Positions 48,717 to 57,738 of a stretch of DNA of 64,000 nt are shown piece by piece (the stretch's first letter is position 1; each line of letters starts with the position of its first letter). The DNA lies in NCBI GenBank assembly GCA_050943935.1, contig JBMNQC010000012.1:1-64000 (forward strand), in the 5' to 3' direction. The notes under the pieces were generated by a model, which did no database searches, was not told the origin of the DNA, and was given only the letters and a program-made list of their open reading frames with translations. The position numbers and the translations under genes were made by a program. Origin of the DNA: Heteroscillospira sp050943935 (GTDB lineage Bacteria; Bacillota; Clostridia; Oscillospirales; Oscillospiraceae).

Positions 48717-49459
48717 GCGAGGCTGTGCTGCGCGCCGAGCACATAACCAAGTGCTATGACGGCGTGCCGGTGGTGGAGGATGTCTCCATCCATCTGGACA
48801 AGGGCGAGCTGGTATGCCTGCTTGGCGTGTCCGGCTCCGGAAAGACCACCCTGTTCCACGTCCTCTCGGGCCTGAACGCCCCGGAGGAGGGACGGGTGCT
48901 GCTGGGGGACGAGGACATAACCGGCAGGCCCGGCTCCGTGAGCTACATGCTCCAGAAGGACCTGCTGCTGCCCCACAAGAAGATAGTGGATAACGTGGCT
49001 CTGCCTCTGCTGCTGAGGGGCGAAAAGAAAAAAGCCGCCCGGGAAAAGGCGGCCGCCTATTTTGAGCAGTTCGGACTGGCGGGGACAGAGCTGAGATATC
49101 CCGCTCAGCTCTCCGGCGGTATGCGCCAGCGGGCGGCCCTGCTGCGCACCTATCTGGGCTCAAGGGGCGTGGCCCTGCTGGACGAGCCTTTCTCCGCCCT
49201 GGATGCCCTCACCAAGAGCGATATACACGACTGGTATCTCTCTGTCATGGAGGAGATAGAGCTGAGCACTCTGTTCATCACCCACGATATAGACGAGGCC
49301 GTGCGCCTGAGCGACCGCATCTACATCCTGGGCGGCAAGCCCGGCAGGATACTCACGGAAATGAAGATAGAGCCGGGCCGCCCCAGGTCACGGGATTTCT
49401 CTCTTACTCCGGAGTTCGCCGGATACAAGCGCGAGATACTTGGATATCTGGACAAGTAA
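48713..49459 (+). CDS. thiZ: ABC transporter ATP-binding protein for a thiamine precursor
   Basis: A 248-residue ATPase. Walker A is GVSGSGKTT, the Q-loop region is SYMLQKDLLLPHKKIVDNVALPL, the signature is LSGGMRQRAALLRTYL, Walker B is VALLDEPFSALDA, and the switch His is in FITHDIDEAV. It closes the riboswitch-controlled operon of thiamine-binding protein, permease, binding lipoprotein and ATPase. The start overlaps the binding-protein stop by four bases (ATGA). Confidence 0.92.
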   Translation: MSEAVLRAEHITKCYDGVPVVEDVSIHLDKGELVCLLGVSGSGKTTLFHVLSGLNAPEEGRVLLGDEDITGRPGSVSYMLQKDLLLPHKKIVDNVALPLLLRGEKKKAAREKAAAYFEQFGLAGTELRYPAQLSGGMRQRAALLRTYLGSRGVALLDEPFSALDALTKSDIHDWYLSVMEEIELSTLFITHDIDEAVRLSDRIYILGGKPGRILTEMKIEPGRPRSRDFSLTPEFAGYKREILGYLDK

Positions 49460-49466
49460 AAATTGA

Positions 49467-49501
49467 AAAGCCCGGTTCATCTAATGGTGAACCGGGCTTT
49501 T
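49467..49501. terminator. Terminator between the thiamine operon and spoIVB
   Basis: A perfect 14-base stem (AAAAGCCCGGTTCA and its complement) around seven bases with T runs on both strands, serving both converging units. Confidence 0.85.
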
Positions 49502-49504
49502 GCC

Positions 49505-50494
49505 TTATGCCGCAGCCTCCAGCATTTTGTCAATGAAAATACCGTAGCCACGGGTGGGATCGTTCACCAGCACATGGGTTACCGCGCCTATCAGCCTGCC
49601 GTTTTGCAGGATAGGCGAGCCGGACATACCGCATATCACTCCGCCGGTTTGCTTGAGAAGGCGTTCATCCGTTATTTTCAGCACGAAGCACTTGCCGTCT
49701 TTTGCCGAACAGTTTACGCGGGTGAGCTCTATTTCATATTCCTCCACGCTGGTACCCTTGATATTTGAAAGAATAGTCGCCTTGCCGGGCTGCACCTGAC
49801 CGGCCTCGGCGGTCTCCAGCACCATGTCGCCGCCGGGAAAGCGCTCCAGAGTGCCGAAAATGCCAAAGGCTGTATTTGAGTCTATGGCCCCAAGAGTTTC
49901 ACCGGAGTCGAAAATACCGCACAGCTCGCCGGGAGTGCCCGCCTTACCCGGTATTATATCCACCACCACGGATGGTGACACAAGCCCCTGCTCCGCCGGC
50001 AGCAGCAGCCCGCTGTCCATATCGTTTACTCCGTGGCCGAGAGCGCCAAACTGGCCGCTCACAGGGTCGTAATAGGTCACGGTGCCTATGCCCGCGGCGC
50101 CGTCCCTAAGCAGCATGCCCAGCTGCCAGACGCCGCTCTTGTTTTGCGCAGGGGTTATGCTCAGAGTGCGTTCCTGACCGTCCCGCCGCAGGGTGAGCGA
50201 TACGGTGTCGCCGTCCAGCCCGGCCGCCCGCCGGGTGAAATCCTCACCGCATTGTATTTCCGCACCTGCGAGACTGACTATGCAGTCTCCGGGACGTATG
50301 CCGGCTTCCCCGGCGGGAGATACCTTGCCGTCATGGGTATCCACCTCCAGCAGCCGGGAGACCATCACTCCGCGCACCTTGAGCTCCAGCCCTACCGTCA
50401 TGCCGCCGGGAATAAGCTCTGCGGCCGCAGCCGCCGTACTGAGTATCAGCGTCAGCATGAGGGCAAAAAATATTGTAAAATTTGCCTTTTTCAT
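49505..50494 (-). CDS. spoIVB: SpoIVB-type S55 serine peptidase
   Basis: A 329-residue exported protease. A signal/anchor segment (residues 5-25) is followed by a PDZ domain (about 30-115: GIRPGDCIVSLAGAEI) and the S55 domain with His in GALGHGVNDMD and the catalytic Ser in GVICGMSGSPILQNGRLIGAVTHVLVNDP. In Bacillus, SpoIVB made in the forespore cleaves SpoIVFA and so triggers SpoIVFB and sigma-K activation. The protein is shorter than Bacillus SpoIVB (about 425) mainly in the N-terminal part. GGAGATG precedes the start. Confidence 0.9.
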   Translation of the reverse strand: MKKANFTIFFALMLTLILSTAAAAAELIPGGMTVGLELKVRGVMVSRLLEVDTHDGKVSPAGEAGIRPGDCIVSLAGAEIQCGEDFTRRAAGLDGDTVSLTLRRDGQERTLSITPAQNKSGVWQLGMLLRDGAAGIGTVTYYDPVSGQFGALGHGVNDMDSGLLLPAEQGLVSPSVVVDIIPGKAGTPGELCGIFDSGETLGAIDSNTAFGIFGTLERFPGGDMVLETAEAGQVQPGKATILSNIKGTSVEEYEIELTRVNCSAKDGKCFVLKITDERLLKQTGGVICGMSGSPILQNGRLIGAVTHVLVNDPTRGYGIFIDKMLEAAA

Positions 50495-50650
50495 CCAGAT
50501 TCCATCTCCTTTCTGTATCCGGCAGATTCAGTATGCGTCCGGACGGCGGGATTAACGATAACAATTTATCTCTCGATTCCCTTTTGCCCGTGGGGCGCAT
50601 ATTATGTTCTGAAGGAAAAATTGCCGCGAGCGGCGGAAAGGTTGGATAAC

Positions 50651-51928
50651 ATGACTCTTATGCAATTCGGCTCCACCGGACCTGCTGTGCAGCTCCTGCA
50701 GCTGGCACTAAATCGTGGGGGCTTTGACGCCGGTGCGACCGACGGTATCTTTGGGGTTAAGACTCAAAACGCTTTAAAAGATTTTCAGAAAAAGAACGGA
50801 CTTCGTGCCGACGGCATAGCGGGGCCTCGAACGCATCGTGCGCTTATGCCGTGGTATCTGGGCTATTTGACCCACACGGTGGTTCAGGGAGATACATTTT
50901 ACAAACTGGCCATGCGCTACGGCAGCACCGTGCGCGCCATAGAGACGGCAAATCCGGGCGCAGACCCAATGAATCTTACCATAGGCTCCACTCTGGTTTT
51001 ACCGCTGCCCTTTGATGTGGTTCCCACAGGTATAAAATGGGGGAGCACCCTTATAGGCTACGCTGTGCGGGGTCTGGCAGCCCGTTATCCCTTCCTGAGG
51101 GTGGGGGAGATGGGGCGCAGCGTCATGGGAAGGCCGCTGTACTGGATGGCCGCGGGGTCGGGGAACAGGACGGTGTTCTTTAACGCTGCTATGCATGCCA
51201 ACGAGTGGATAACCACGCCCATGATGTTTAAATATATAGAGGAGCTGTCCTCCGCATACGCCAGGGACGGTGAGATATGTGCTCTGCCAGCCAGAGATAT
51301 ATTTGCCCGCAGTACCATTTATTTTGCTCCCGCCGTGAACCCGGACGGCATAGACCTGGTTACCGGGGAGCTGAGCGGCGGAGTATACTACCGCGCAGCC
51401 GCGGCAATGGCGGAAAACTACCCGGATATACCCTTCCCGGAGGGATGGAAGGCCAACATACTCGGTGTGGACCTGAACCTGCAGTTCCCCGCCGAATGGG
51501 AGAAGGCGCGCAGCATAAAATACGCTCAGGGCTTCACATCCCCCGGACCCCGGGACTTTGTTGGGCTGGCGCCGCTGTCGGTGCGGGAAAGCCGGGCCAT
51601 ATATGAGTTCACCAAACAGCTTGACCCCAAACTGATACTGGCCTACCACACCCAGGGCGAGGTCATATACTGGCAGTTTATGGATTATGAGCCGGAGAAT
51701 TCCAGAGAGATAGCCGACGCCCTGGCGCGGGTAAGCGGCTATTCCGTGGAGAGCACGCCGTATAACTCGGCCTTTGCGGGCTATAAGGACTGGTTCATAA
51801 GCGAATACGACCGTCCCGGCTATACCATAGAGGCCGGCCGGGGAGTAAATCCTCTGCCGCTGAGTCAATTTGACAAAATTTACAATGATAACCGATGCCT
51901 TATGACTGTGGCTGCGACTATAGAATAG
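50651..51928 (+). CDS. M14 family zinc peptidase with peptidoglycan-binding and LysM domains
   Basis: A 425-residue protein. Residues 1-70 are a PG_binding_1 domain (LMQFGSTGPAVQLLQLALNRGGF, TQNALKDFQKKNGLRADGIAGPRT). Residues about 78-125 are a LysM motif (HTVVQGDTFYKLAMRYGSTVRAIETANPG). Residues about 140-425 are an M14 carboxypeptidase-like domain with zinc ligands HxxE in AAMHANEWIT and His in LAYHTQGE, and a catalytic Glu in YTIEAGRG. This is the design of gamma-D-glutamyl-diamino-acid endopeptidase I of Bacillus spores. No signal peptide is seen, as in spore-located enzymes. It is divergent from spoIVB. Confidence 0.88.
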   Translation: MTLMQFGSTGPAVQLLQLALNRGGFDAGATDGIFGVKTQNALKDFQKKNGLRADGIAGPRTHRALMPWYLGYLTHTVVQGDTFYKLAMRYGSTVRAIETANPGADPMNLTIGSTLVLPLPFDVVPTGIKWGSTLIGYAVRGLAARYPFLRVGEMGRSVMGRPLYWMAAGSGNRTVFFNAAMHANEWITTPMMFKYIEELSSAYARDGEICALPARDIFARSTIYFAPAVNPDGIDLVTGELSGGVYYRAAAAMAENYPDIPFPEGWKANILGVDLNLQFPAEWEKARSIKYAQGFTSPGPRDFVGLAPLSVRESRAIYEFTKQLDPKLILAYHTQGEVIYWQFMDYEPENSREIADALARVSGYSVESTPYNSAFAGYKDWFISEYDRPGYTIEAGRGVNPLPLSQFDKIYNDNRCLMTVAATIE

Positions 51929-51947
51929 CATCCGCCCTAATCACAAA

Positions 51948-51982
51948 AAAATTCTGCCCGATTTATAATCGGACAGAATTTT
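51948..51982. terminator. Bidirectional terminator between the M14 peptidase and brnQ
   Basis: AAAATTCTG..CCGAT pairs with ATCGG..CAGAATTTT with one mismatch; A and T runs flank both sides. Confidence 0.8.
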
Positions 51983-51986
51983 CATT

Positions 51987-53330
51987 TCAGGAATTTTTTA
52001 TCTTTCTTTTGTGCAGAAAAAGGCCGACTGCAAGACCAGCCAGAGCGGGACAGAGCCAGCCCATGCCGTAGCTGTACAGGGGCAGCAGACCGTTTGCCAT
52101 ATCTATAAACTTCTGCAGGCCCAGGGCCGATATTACATCCTTTGGCAGAGCTTTTATAAAATCAAATACGGCGGCGCATAGAGTAGGCCAGGTGGTCCAG
52201 CGGAAAACCACAACGTCACGGTCAAAAAATGAGCCGGTGAGGTTCAGGAGAATGAGAGTAATCGCCAGGGGATACAGGAACATCAAAACCGGCAGCGACC
52301 AGGTAAGAATATTATTCAGGCCGAAGTTTGCGATGGTAAACGAGACAAGGCTGAAAAGTATGGCCCAGCCCCGATAGCTCAGCGCCCGGGGGAACAGGCT
52401 TACAAACATCTCCGAGCATGAGGTGACAAGACCTATGGCGGTTTTCAGACAGGCAAAGATTATCGTCACGGCCAGCAGGATGCTGCCGAAGGAGCCGAAA
52501 TAGTGCCGGGCGATAAGACTGAGAGTGAGTCCGCCGTTTTCCGCAATGGGGTAAACGGCGCGGCTCTGGGCGGCGGCCAGGGTGATGGCGATGTAAATGA
52601 GCGCCATTATAATTGAACTGAAAATACCCGCCTTTACTGTGTCCAGGGCTATGTCCGATGGCTTCTCAACACCCAGCTCTCTGAGCACATTTACAACAAC
52701 TATGCCGAAAGCCAGGGCGGCCAGGGCGTCCAGCGTGTTATAGCCTTCCAGAAAGCCGGTAATGAAGCTGTTTTCGGCGTAGCCGCCGGAGGGCGGCGCG
52801 GAATAAATACTTCCCATTGGGCGCAGGAGCGCCGTTACCAGCAGTATGCCCAGAGAGACCAGAAATATGGGAGTTAGTATGCGGCCGACCCAGGTGAGAA
52901 TACCGCTGGGCCGCAGGGAGAAAAACAGCACGGCTGCAAAAAACAGAATGGAGAAGCCAAACAGCCACAGGCTGCTGCCGCCTCCCGGTATAAGAGCCTC
53001 CACTCCCACGGCAAAGGATACCGTGGCTGTTCTGGGTATTGCGAAAAGAGGGCCGATGGTGAGGTAAAGAGTGCAGGTGAAAAACAGGGAATATCTGCGC
53101 GAGATGGGGGCGGCCATATCCACAAGCCCTTCGCTGCGTGAGACGCCCATGGCGGCTATCCCCAGCAGCGGCAGCCCGACGCCTGTTATCAGAAGTCCCG
53201 CTATGGCGGCAGGACTGGCCGAGGCGGCCATCTGCCCCATTAGCGCCGGGAAAATCAGGTTGCCCGCGCCGAAAAACAGACCGAAGAGCATAATTGCCAG
53301 GGCCGCGTATTGCCGTAAGGTCAACTTCAT
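51987..53330 (-). CDS. brnQ: Branched-chain amino acid carrier
   Basis: A 447-residue protein with about 12 membrane helices of the LIVCS family, importing Leu, Ile and Val with Na+ or H+. Marks: MLFGLFFGAGNLIFPALMGQMA at the N-terminus, FAIPRTATVSFAVG, LALGFGI-like FLEGYNTLDALAALAFGIVVVN, and a long hydrophobic C-terminus. The start overlaps the upstream LysR stop by four bases (ATGA), so the regulator and carrier are one operon, and the regulator probably answers to amino acid supply. Confidence 0.92.
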   Translation of the reverse strand: MKLTLRQYAALAIMLFGLFFGAGNLIFPALMGQMAASASPAAIAGLLITGVGLPLLGIAAMGVSRSEGLVDMAAPISRRYSLFFTCTLYLTIGPLFAIPRTATVSFAVGVEALIPGGGSSLWLFGFSILFFAAVLFFSLRPSGILTWVGRILTPIFLVSLGILLVTALLRPMGSIYSAPPSGGYAENSFITGFLEGYNTLDALAALAFGIVVVNVLRELGVEKPSDIALDTVKAGIFSSIIMALIYIAITLAAAQSRAVYPIAENGGLTLSLIARHYFGSFGSILLAVTIIFACLKTAIGLVTSCSEMFVSLFPRALSYRGWAILFSLVSFTIANFGLNNILTWSLPVLMFLYPLAITLILLNLTGSFFDRDVVVFRWTTWPTLCAAVFDFIKALPKDVISALGLQKFIDMANGLLPLYSYGMGWLCPALAGLAVGLFLHKRKIKNS

Positions 53331-54247
53331 TTTGCGCCCTCTCCGTCCTTGTTGAACAGCCAGTAGCCTCTTATTTGTTCAATCAGAAAACGCTCGCTCT
53401 CGTGCATTTCAAGACCCGGACGTATATACAGGGCGTTTTTTCTCTGCATTTTGGGTATGAGATGCCAATGACATAAATTTTTATTGCTCTCAACCTCGTC
53501 CGCGGAGACAAAGGCAAAGCCCAGGTTTGCCTCGACAAGGCTTACGAAGGCGGTGTAGTCCGTTACCTCGCAGAAAGTGCGCATGGTCATTCCTGCGCGC
53601 GCAAAAAGCTCGTCCTCCAGGTCTCTGGCGGTGGAACCAAGAGCGGAGCGGATAAAGCTCACCCCGTCCAGGTCGCGGAGCAGGATAGCGTCGGTTATTT
53701 TGCGGATGTCAGCGTGCTTTTTGGCAAAGGGATGGTTGCGGCTGGTTATCAGCACCATCTCTTCCTCCCGGAGCAGCTCGCAGTTTTCCGGCTGGGAGTC
53801 CCGGCTTGAGAGAGTGCCGGCAGCTATGTCCACTCTGTAGCTGAGATATTCATCCCGCAGAGTGCTGTAGTTGTATTGCTTCAGCTCTATAGTCACATCG
53901 GGGAATTTTTCATAAAAGCAGGGGAGTATTTCCTTCATCATGCGCATGCCCCAATGGGAGGTAACGCCTATACGCAGATGCCGGGAGTTGGACAGGTCTT
54001 TCAGGTCGGCTGAGAGGCGGTTTTTGATGTCAATGATGTTTTTTGCGGCGTCCACATACAGTTCTCCGGCCTCGGTCAGCTTCAGCGCGCGCTTCTGTCT
54101 TGTGAACAGGCTCATACCGGTTTCACGCTCAACGCGGAGCAGTATCTGGCTCAGAGCAGACTGAGATATGCCCAGAGCCTCTGCGGCTCGGGTCACGCTG
54201 CGGCAGCGCGCAATTTCCAGTATATATTCAAGAGCTTTAGTATCCAT
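53327..54247 (-). CDS. LysR family regulator co-transcribed with brnQ
   Basis: A 306-residue regulator: N-terminal HTH (ALEYILEIARCRSVTRAAEALGISQSALSQILLRVERETGMSLFTR), then an effector-binding domain of the periplasmic-binding fold beginning about residue 87 (HLRIGVTSHWGMRMMKEILPCFYEKFP). The ATG at 54247 has GGAGG five bases upstream; an ATG five codons earlier overlaps that site. It is a paralogue of the divergent LysR gene at 54544, sharing the M-D-T-K start and EYILEIAR helix. Confidence 0.88.
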   Translation of the reverse strand: MDTKALEYILEIARCRSVTRAAEALGISQSALSQILLRVERETGMSLFTRQKRALKLTEAGELYVDAAKNIIDIKNRLSADLKDLSNSRHLRIGVTSHWGMRMMKEILPCFYEKFPDVTIELKQYNYSTLRDEYLSYRVDIAAGTLSSRDSQPENCELLREEEMVLITSRNHPFAKKHADIRKITDAILLRDLDGVSFIRSALGSTARDLEDELFARAGMTMRTFCEVTDYTAFVSLVEANLGFAFVSADEVESNKNLCHWHLIPKMQRKNALYIRPGLEMHESERFLIEQIRGYWLFNKDGEGAK

Positions 54248-54543
54248 TTCGTCCTCCAACATAATGCCTGACTAATATTATAGCAGATTAAGGCAGCATT
54301 TACCAGATAATTCTGCACAGATGATTGGAATTATTGATGAAGTTTAACATTCAAATTTGTAATGCTTTTCATTAGTTTCAATGGTGACTTCCGCTTTAAA
54401 CCGTGATATAATAAAATAAATTAATAATAGCCGGATTTTTTATCTGAACACCTGTAAATTGCAGGGATATATATGAATATGATGATGAGTGATATAAATA
54501 TTTATTATCGAAACAAATAAAACTCGCGATGGGGGAGCGGGAA
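54248..54543. promoter_or_regulatory. Divergent promoter region of the paired LysR genes
   Basis: A 296-base A/T-rich gap. A rightward promoter is suggested by GTGACT (54384) and TATAAT (54407-54412) at 17 bases. A leftward -10, TATAAT on the minus strand, lies at 54277-54282 with a weak -35. No gene or RNA was recognised. Confidence 0.5.
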
Positions 54544-55446
54544 ATGGATACAAAAGTATGTGAGTATATACTGGAAATTGCCAGACAAAAAAGCATAACC
54601 AAGGCTGCGGAGTCGCTGAATATTTCTCAGTCCGCTCTGAGCCAATGCCTTATACGTGTGGAAAAAGAGCTGGGGGCGCCTCTGTTCAGACGGCGCAAGA
54701 CCTCGCTGGCGCCCACGGAGGCCGGTAAGCTGTATATTGAGGCGGCCTCCCGAACCGTGGAGCTGAAGCGGCGGCTGAAGGCGGATATAGCCTCAATGAC
54801 GCGCAAGAAGCGTATACGTCTGGGAGTATCCTCCATGTGGGGCATGGATATGATGATAGAACTCATACCAATGTTCCGTGAAAAATTCCCCGATGTAACT
54901 CTTGAGCTGAAAAACGGCAACTTTACTGACCTGAGCGCCAATTATCTGCAAGGCAAGCTGGATATGGCGGTGACCTCCTGCTATTCCGAGAATGCTCTGC
55001 CAGGTATGGCCGTGCCTCTGCGCATGGAGGAGCTGAAGCTCATAATAAACGCGAATACGCCCTTCGCCATACGCCATTGGAATCAGCAGGTGCTGCCCAG
55101 AACGGCTATTCGCGAGGAGCTTATAAACGCGGACGCCATACGCCATGAGCGGGGCGCCACCAACCACGAGATAGAAAATCAGCTTTTTGATGAGCTGGGC
55201 ATGCAGACCCAAACCATATGCCAGCTTGGCGATTACGGGGCGCTGATGCGCCTGGTCGCCGGAGGTATGGGCTACGCAATAGTCTCCGGAGATGTGGTGG
55301 ACAGGGAGCCAAACATAAAGAGCTGGTCTCTCTCACCCCGTCTGGAGCGGGCAAACGTCCTGTTTATACACCCGAACGTTACCATAGGCTCACCGGAGAA
55401 ATATCTCACGGAGCTTATAAAGGGCTACAGAATATTCAATAAATAA
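54544..55446 (+). CDS. LysR family regulator, paralogue of the neighbouring one
   Basis: A 300-residue regulator with HTH (CEYILEIARQKSITKAAESLNISQSALSQCLIRVEKELGAPLFRR) and an effector domain from about residue 85 (RIRLGVSSMWGMDMMIELIPMFREKFPDVTLELKNGN). The GVTSHWGM/GVSSMWGM match and identical architecture show common descent with the gene at 53327. No transport or enzyme gene follows it; a terminator stands at 55451. The ATG at 54544 is placed six bases after GGGGGAG. Confidence 0.87.
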   Translation: MDTKVCEYILEIARQKSITKAAESLNISQSALSQCLIRVEKELGAPLFRRRKTSLAPTEAGKLYIEAASRTVELKRRLKADIASMTRKKRIRLGVSSMWGMDMMIELIPMFREKFPDVTLELKNGNFTDLSANYLQGKLDMAVTSCYSENALPGMAVPLRMEELKLIINANTPFAIRHWNQQVLPRTAIREELINADAIRHERGATNHEIENQLFDELGMQTQTICQLGDYGALMRLVAGGMGYAIVSGDVVDREPNIKSWSLSPRLERANVLFIHPNVTIGSPEKYLTELIKGYRIFNK

Positions 55447-55450
55447 TATA

Positions 55451-55479
55451 ACCGGGTCTGATTCGTTTCAGACCCGGTT
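55451..55479. terminator. Terminator between the LysR gene and the histidine kinase gene
   Basis: ACCGGGTCTG pairs with CAGACCCGGT around eight bases, followed by TGCTTTTT on the plus strand. Confidence 0.8.
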
Positions 55480-55513
55480 GCTTTTTGCGCTTAAGTATGG
55501 ACGTGGGGCTATG

Positions 55514-56854
55514 TCAGCCCCTTTTGGCTATTGGCAGCCGGGCCAGAATACAGAAGCCTCCGCCGGTGTTGCAGGCTGAGACTGTACCGCCGTGGGCTTT
55601 TATTATGCTGCGGCAGATGCTTAGCCCAAGGCCGGAGACCTTTCGGCCGCGGTCGGAGGTATAGAGCGGCTCGAATATCTGTTCCAGCTGCTGGGGAGGC
55701 ACGCCGCGGCCGTTATCGGAGAAGCAAAACAGCAGCTCTTCGCCATCGCGGCTGCAATCCAGCTGAAGGCGTATATTCTCAGCGCCGCAGTGCTGAAGGC
55801 TGTTTCCGATGAGATTGCCGAAAAAGCGCCGCATGTGCTCCCAGTTGCAAAGCAGACCGTCCCCGGGACAGGCGCAGCTTATGGAAAGCTCCACTCCGGC
55901 CTCGTTCAGCTCGTCCACATATTCCTTTTCCAGCCTGGCGCACAGCTCGCCGGCGGTATAAAGCCGAAAGGGCGCCGTGTCCCGCAGGCCTACGTCCAGA
56001 TATTCGTCGAACTCATCCACAAGAGATTTCAGCGCCACGGCCTTTTCATATATGCTGTCCAGATACCGGCGCTGCTTGTCCGCGGGCAGTTCGGAGGCGC
56101 GCAGCCGCTCGGAATAGCCCAGCACGGAGGTGAGGGGAGTTTTGATATCGTGGGATATGGAGGCAATAAGCCGCCGTTCGGCCTGCTCCTTCTGACTGAC
56201 TATGGCGGCAAGGTCGGCAAAGGTATTCTGCAGCCTTCCTATCTCGTCGCCGCGCTCGGTGCGCTCCGGCTGTTCACCGGATTCGTAGTAGCGCCGCATG
56301 GTGCCGCGCAGGCGGATAATGGGGGCGAGCACCAGAACATATACCGCAGCGGCCACAACGGCAAGTATGGCAGCCATGAGCAAACTCAGCCCTATGAGAG
56401 CGCTGCGAACCAGCTGGCTGCTCATTATGGTGTCCTGTATATTCAGCCACAGCACCACATCCAGTACCCTGCCGCCGGGCAGATAGGCCGTGGCGCTGCC
56501 GGAGGCCAGAGTGCTTTGCCCGCCTGCGCCGGGTAGGCGGCTGTATATCTCCGCAGCGCCCTCGTGTATGGAGCAATAAAAGTTGTGCTGGCTCAGATAC
56601 GCGTCCAGACCCGAGGTATCTCCGCCGCTGCCTTCCAGAAAGCTGGCTAAGTTCTCCGCATCGCTTACCGCGGCAGCCGCGGCGTCGTCATAGCTCTTTT
56701 GCAGATAGAGGCCCAGATATTCCAGAAAGCTCAGACACATCAGCACGCAGCTCAGCACCAGAAGCACCAGCAGGATGACCAGCATCTTGTGTGTGAGCCG
56801 GTTGGACAGCCAGCCCGGCGCCGGAAGGCGCCATTTTTTAGCGCTCTTTTCCAT
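55514..56854 (-). CDS. Sensor histidine kinase
   Basis: A 446-residue membrane kinase. Two membrane helices (about 22-50 and 158-180) bracket an extracellular sensor of about 105 residues. HAMP (about 180-230) is followed by the HisKA box with the phosphorylated His in ASISHDIKTPLTSVLGYSERL. The ATPase domain shows the N box (NLIGNSLQHCG), the G1 box (FSDNGRGVPPQQLEQIFEPLYTSDRG), and VSGLGLSICRSIIKAHGG. It forms an operon with the response regulator upstream, separated by 11 bases. Divergent exporter genes at 57739 suggest it senses an envelope stress or toxic compound. Confidence 0.92.
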   Translation of the reverse strand: MEKSAKKWRLPAPGWLSNRLTHKMLVILLVLLVLSCVLMCLSFLEYLGLYLQKSYDDAAAAAVSDAENLASFLEGSGGDTSGLDAYLSQHNFYCSIHEGAAEIYSRLPGAGGQSTLASGSATAYLPGGRVLDVVLWLNIQDTIMSSQLVRSALIGLSLLMAAILAVVAAAVYVLVLAPIIRLRGTMRRYYESGEQPERTERGDEIGRLQNTFADLAAIVSQKEQAERRLIASISHDIKTPLTSVLGYSERLRASELPADKQRRYLDSIYEKAVALKSLVDEFDEYLDVGLRDTAPFRLYTAGELCARLEKEYVDELNEAGVELSISCACPGDGLLCNWEHMRRFFGNLIGNSLQHCGAENIRLQLDCSRDGEELLFCFSDNGRGVPPQQLEQIFEPLYTSDRGRKVSGLGLSICRSIIKAHGGTVSACNTGGGFCILARLPIAKRG

Positions 56855-56865
56855 ATGAATCCCCC

Positions 56866-57564
56866 CTATCGGCGCTCATCGAAGGCGCTTTGGGTGACGA
56901 AGCGGTAGCCGGAGCCCCATATGGTCCTGATGTATATCCAGTCCGGGTCCAGCTTGGAGCGCAGATTCTTAATATTGATGGCTACCGTCCCCACGTCTCC
57001 GTATTCCGTCTGCCATACATCGCGGAAAATCCGCTCCCGGGACAGGGTCTGCCCGGCGTTCTGCATAAGATAGGCCAGCAGCTCGTATTCTCTGGTTGAC
57101 AGCTGTACAACAGCGCCGTTCAGACGGACGGACATGTCGGTCTGGTTAAGCTCTATGCCGCCTATGCGCAGGATTCCTCCTCCGCCTTTGGGACTCAGAC
57201 GTTCCTGACGGCGCAGATGAGCGGATACGCGGGCCAAAAGCTCCTCCAGCACAAACGGTTTGGTGAGATAGTCGTCTGCCCCAAGGTCCAGGCCGCTGAC
57301 AATGTCCTTCACGCTGTCCATGGCGCTGAGAAACAGTATCGGGCAGCTGACGCTGCTGCGTATACGACGGCAGACCTCAAGTCCGCTTATGCCGTGCATC
57401 ATTATATCCAGGATGATAAGGTCAAATTTTTCGTCGTTGGCGAGCTGCAAGGCCTCCTCGCCGGAGTGCACGGCGGTTACGGACAGACCGTTTTCGCTTA
57501 GCAGATCCGACACCAGAGTCAGAATAGCGTCATCGTCATCGGCCAGCAGGATGCGGTGCTGCAT
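56866..57564 (-). CDS. OmpR family response regulator
   Basis: A 232-residue regulator. The receiver (1-115) has LLADDDDAILTL, the phospho-acceptor Asp in FDLIILDIMMHG, Ser/Thr in ILFLSAMD and Lys in DDYLTKPF. The winged-helix DNA-binding domain (about 130-228) ends with VAINIKNLRSKLDPDWIYIRTIWGSGYRF. It is the first gene of the two-component operon and is transcribed divergently from the MMPL exporter, 174 bases away. Confidence 0.94.
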   Translation of the reverse strand: MQHRILLADDDDAILTLVSDLLSENGLSVTAVHSGEEALQLANDEKFDLIILDIMMHGISGLEVCRRIRSSVSCPILFLSAMDSVKDIVSGLDLGADDYLTKPFVLEELLARVSAHLRRQERLSPKGGGGILRIGGIELNQTDMSVRLNGAVVQLSTREYELLAYLMQNAGQTLSRERIFRDVWQTEYGDVGTVAINIKNLRSKLDPDWIYIRTIWGSGYRFVTQSAFDERR

Positions 57565-57738
57565 AAAAATCCCTTCTTTCGTGACAGTATTGTACCATAT
57601 AATTGTGGGTGTAAACTATGAAAAAAGATTAAAAAAACCGGCAGTTATTAAGAATTATTAGCCCTTGCCCCAAAGCATTGACACTCGCGTCTCCGAAAGC
57701 TAAGATGGTGCCGAAATAAATTTAGAAGGTGAACTGAG

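Noticed and set aside
46917..49163. 748-codon open frame antisense to the thiamine operon
   Set aside because: Its composition is Arg/Ala/Pro-rich shadow sequence without motifs; all four sense genes are recognisable.
50033..50650. Upstream extension of the M14 peptidase frame through spoIVB
   Set aside because: The extra 206 codons are antisense to spoIVB; the peptidoglycan-binding domain begins right after the ATG at 50651.
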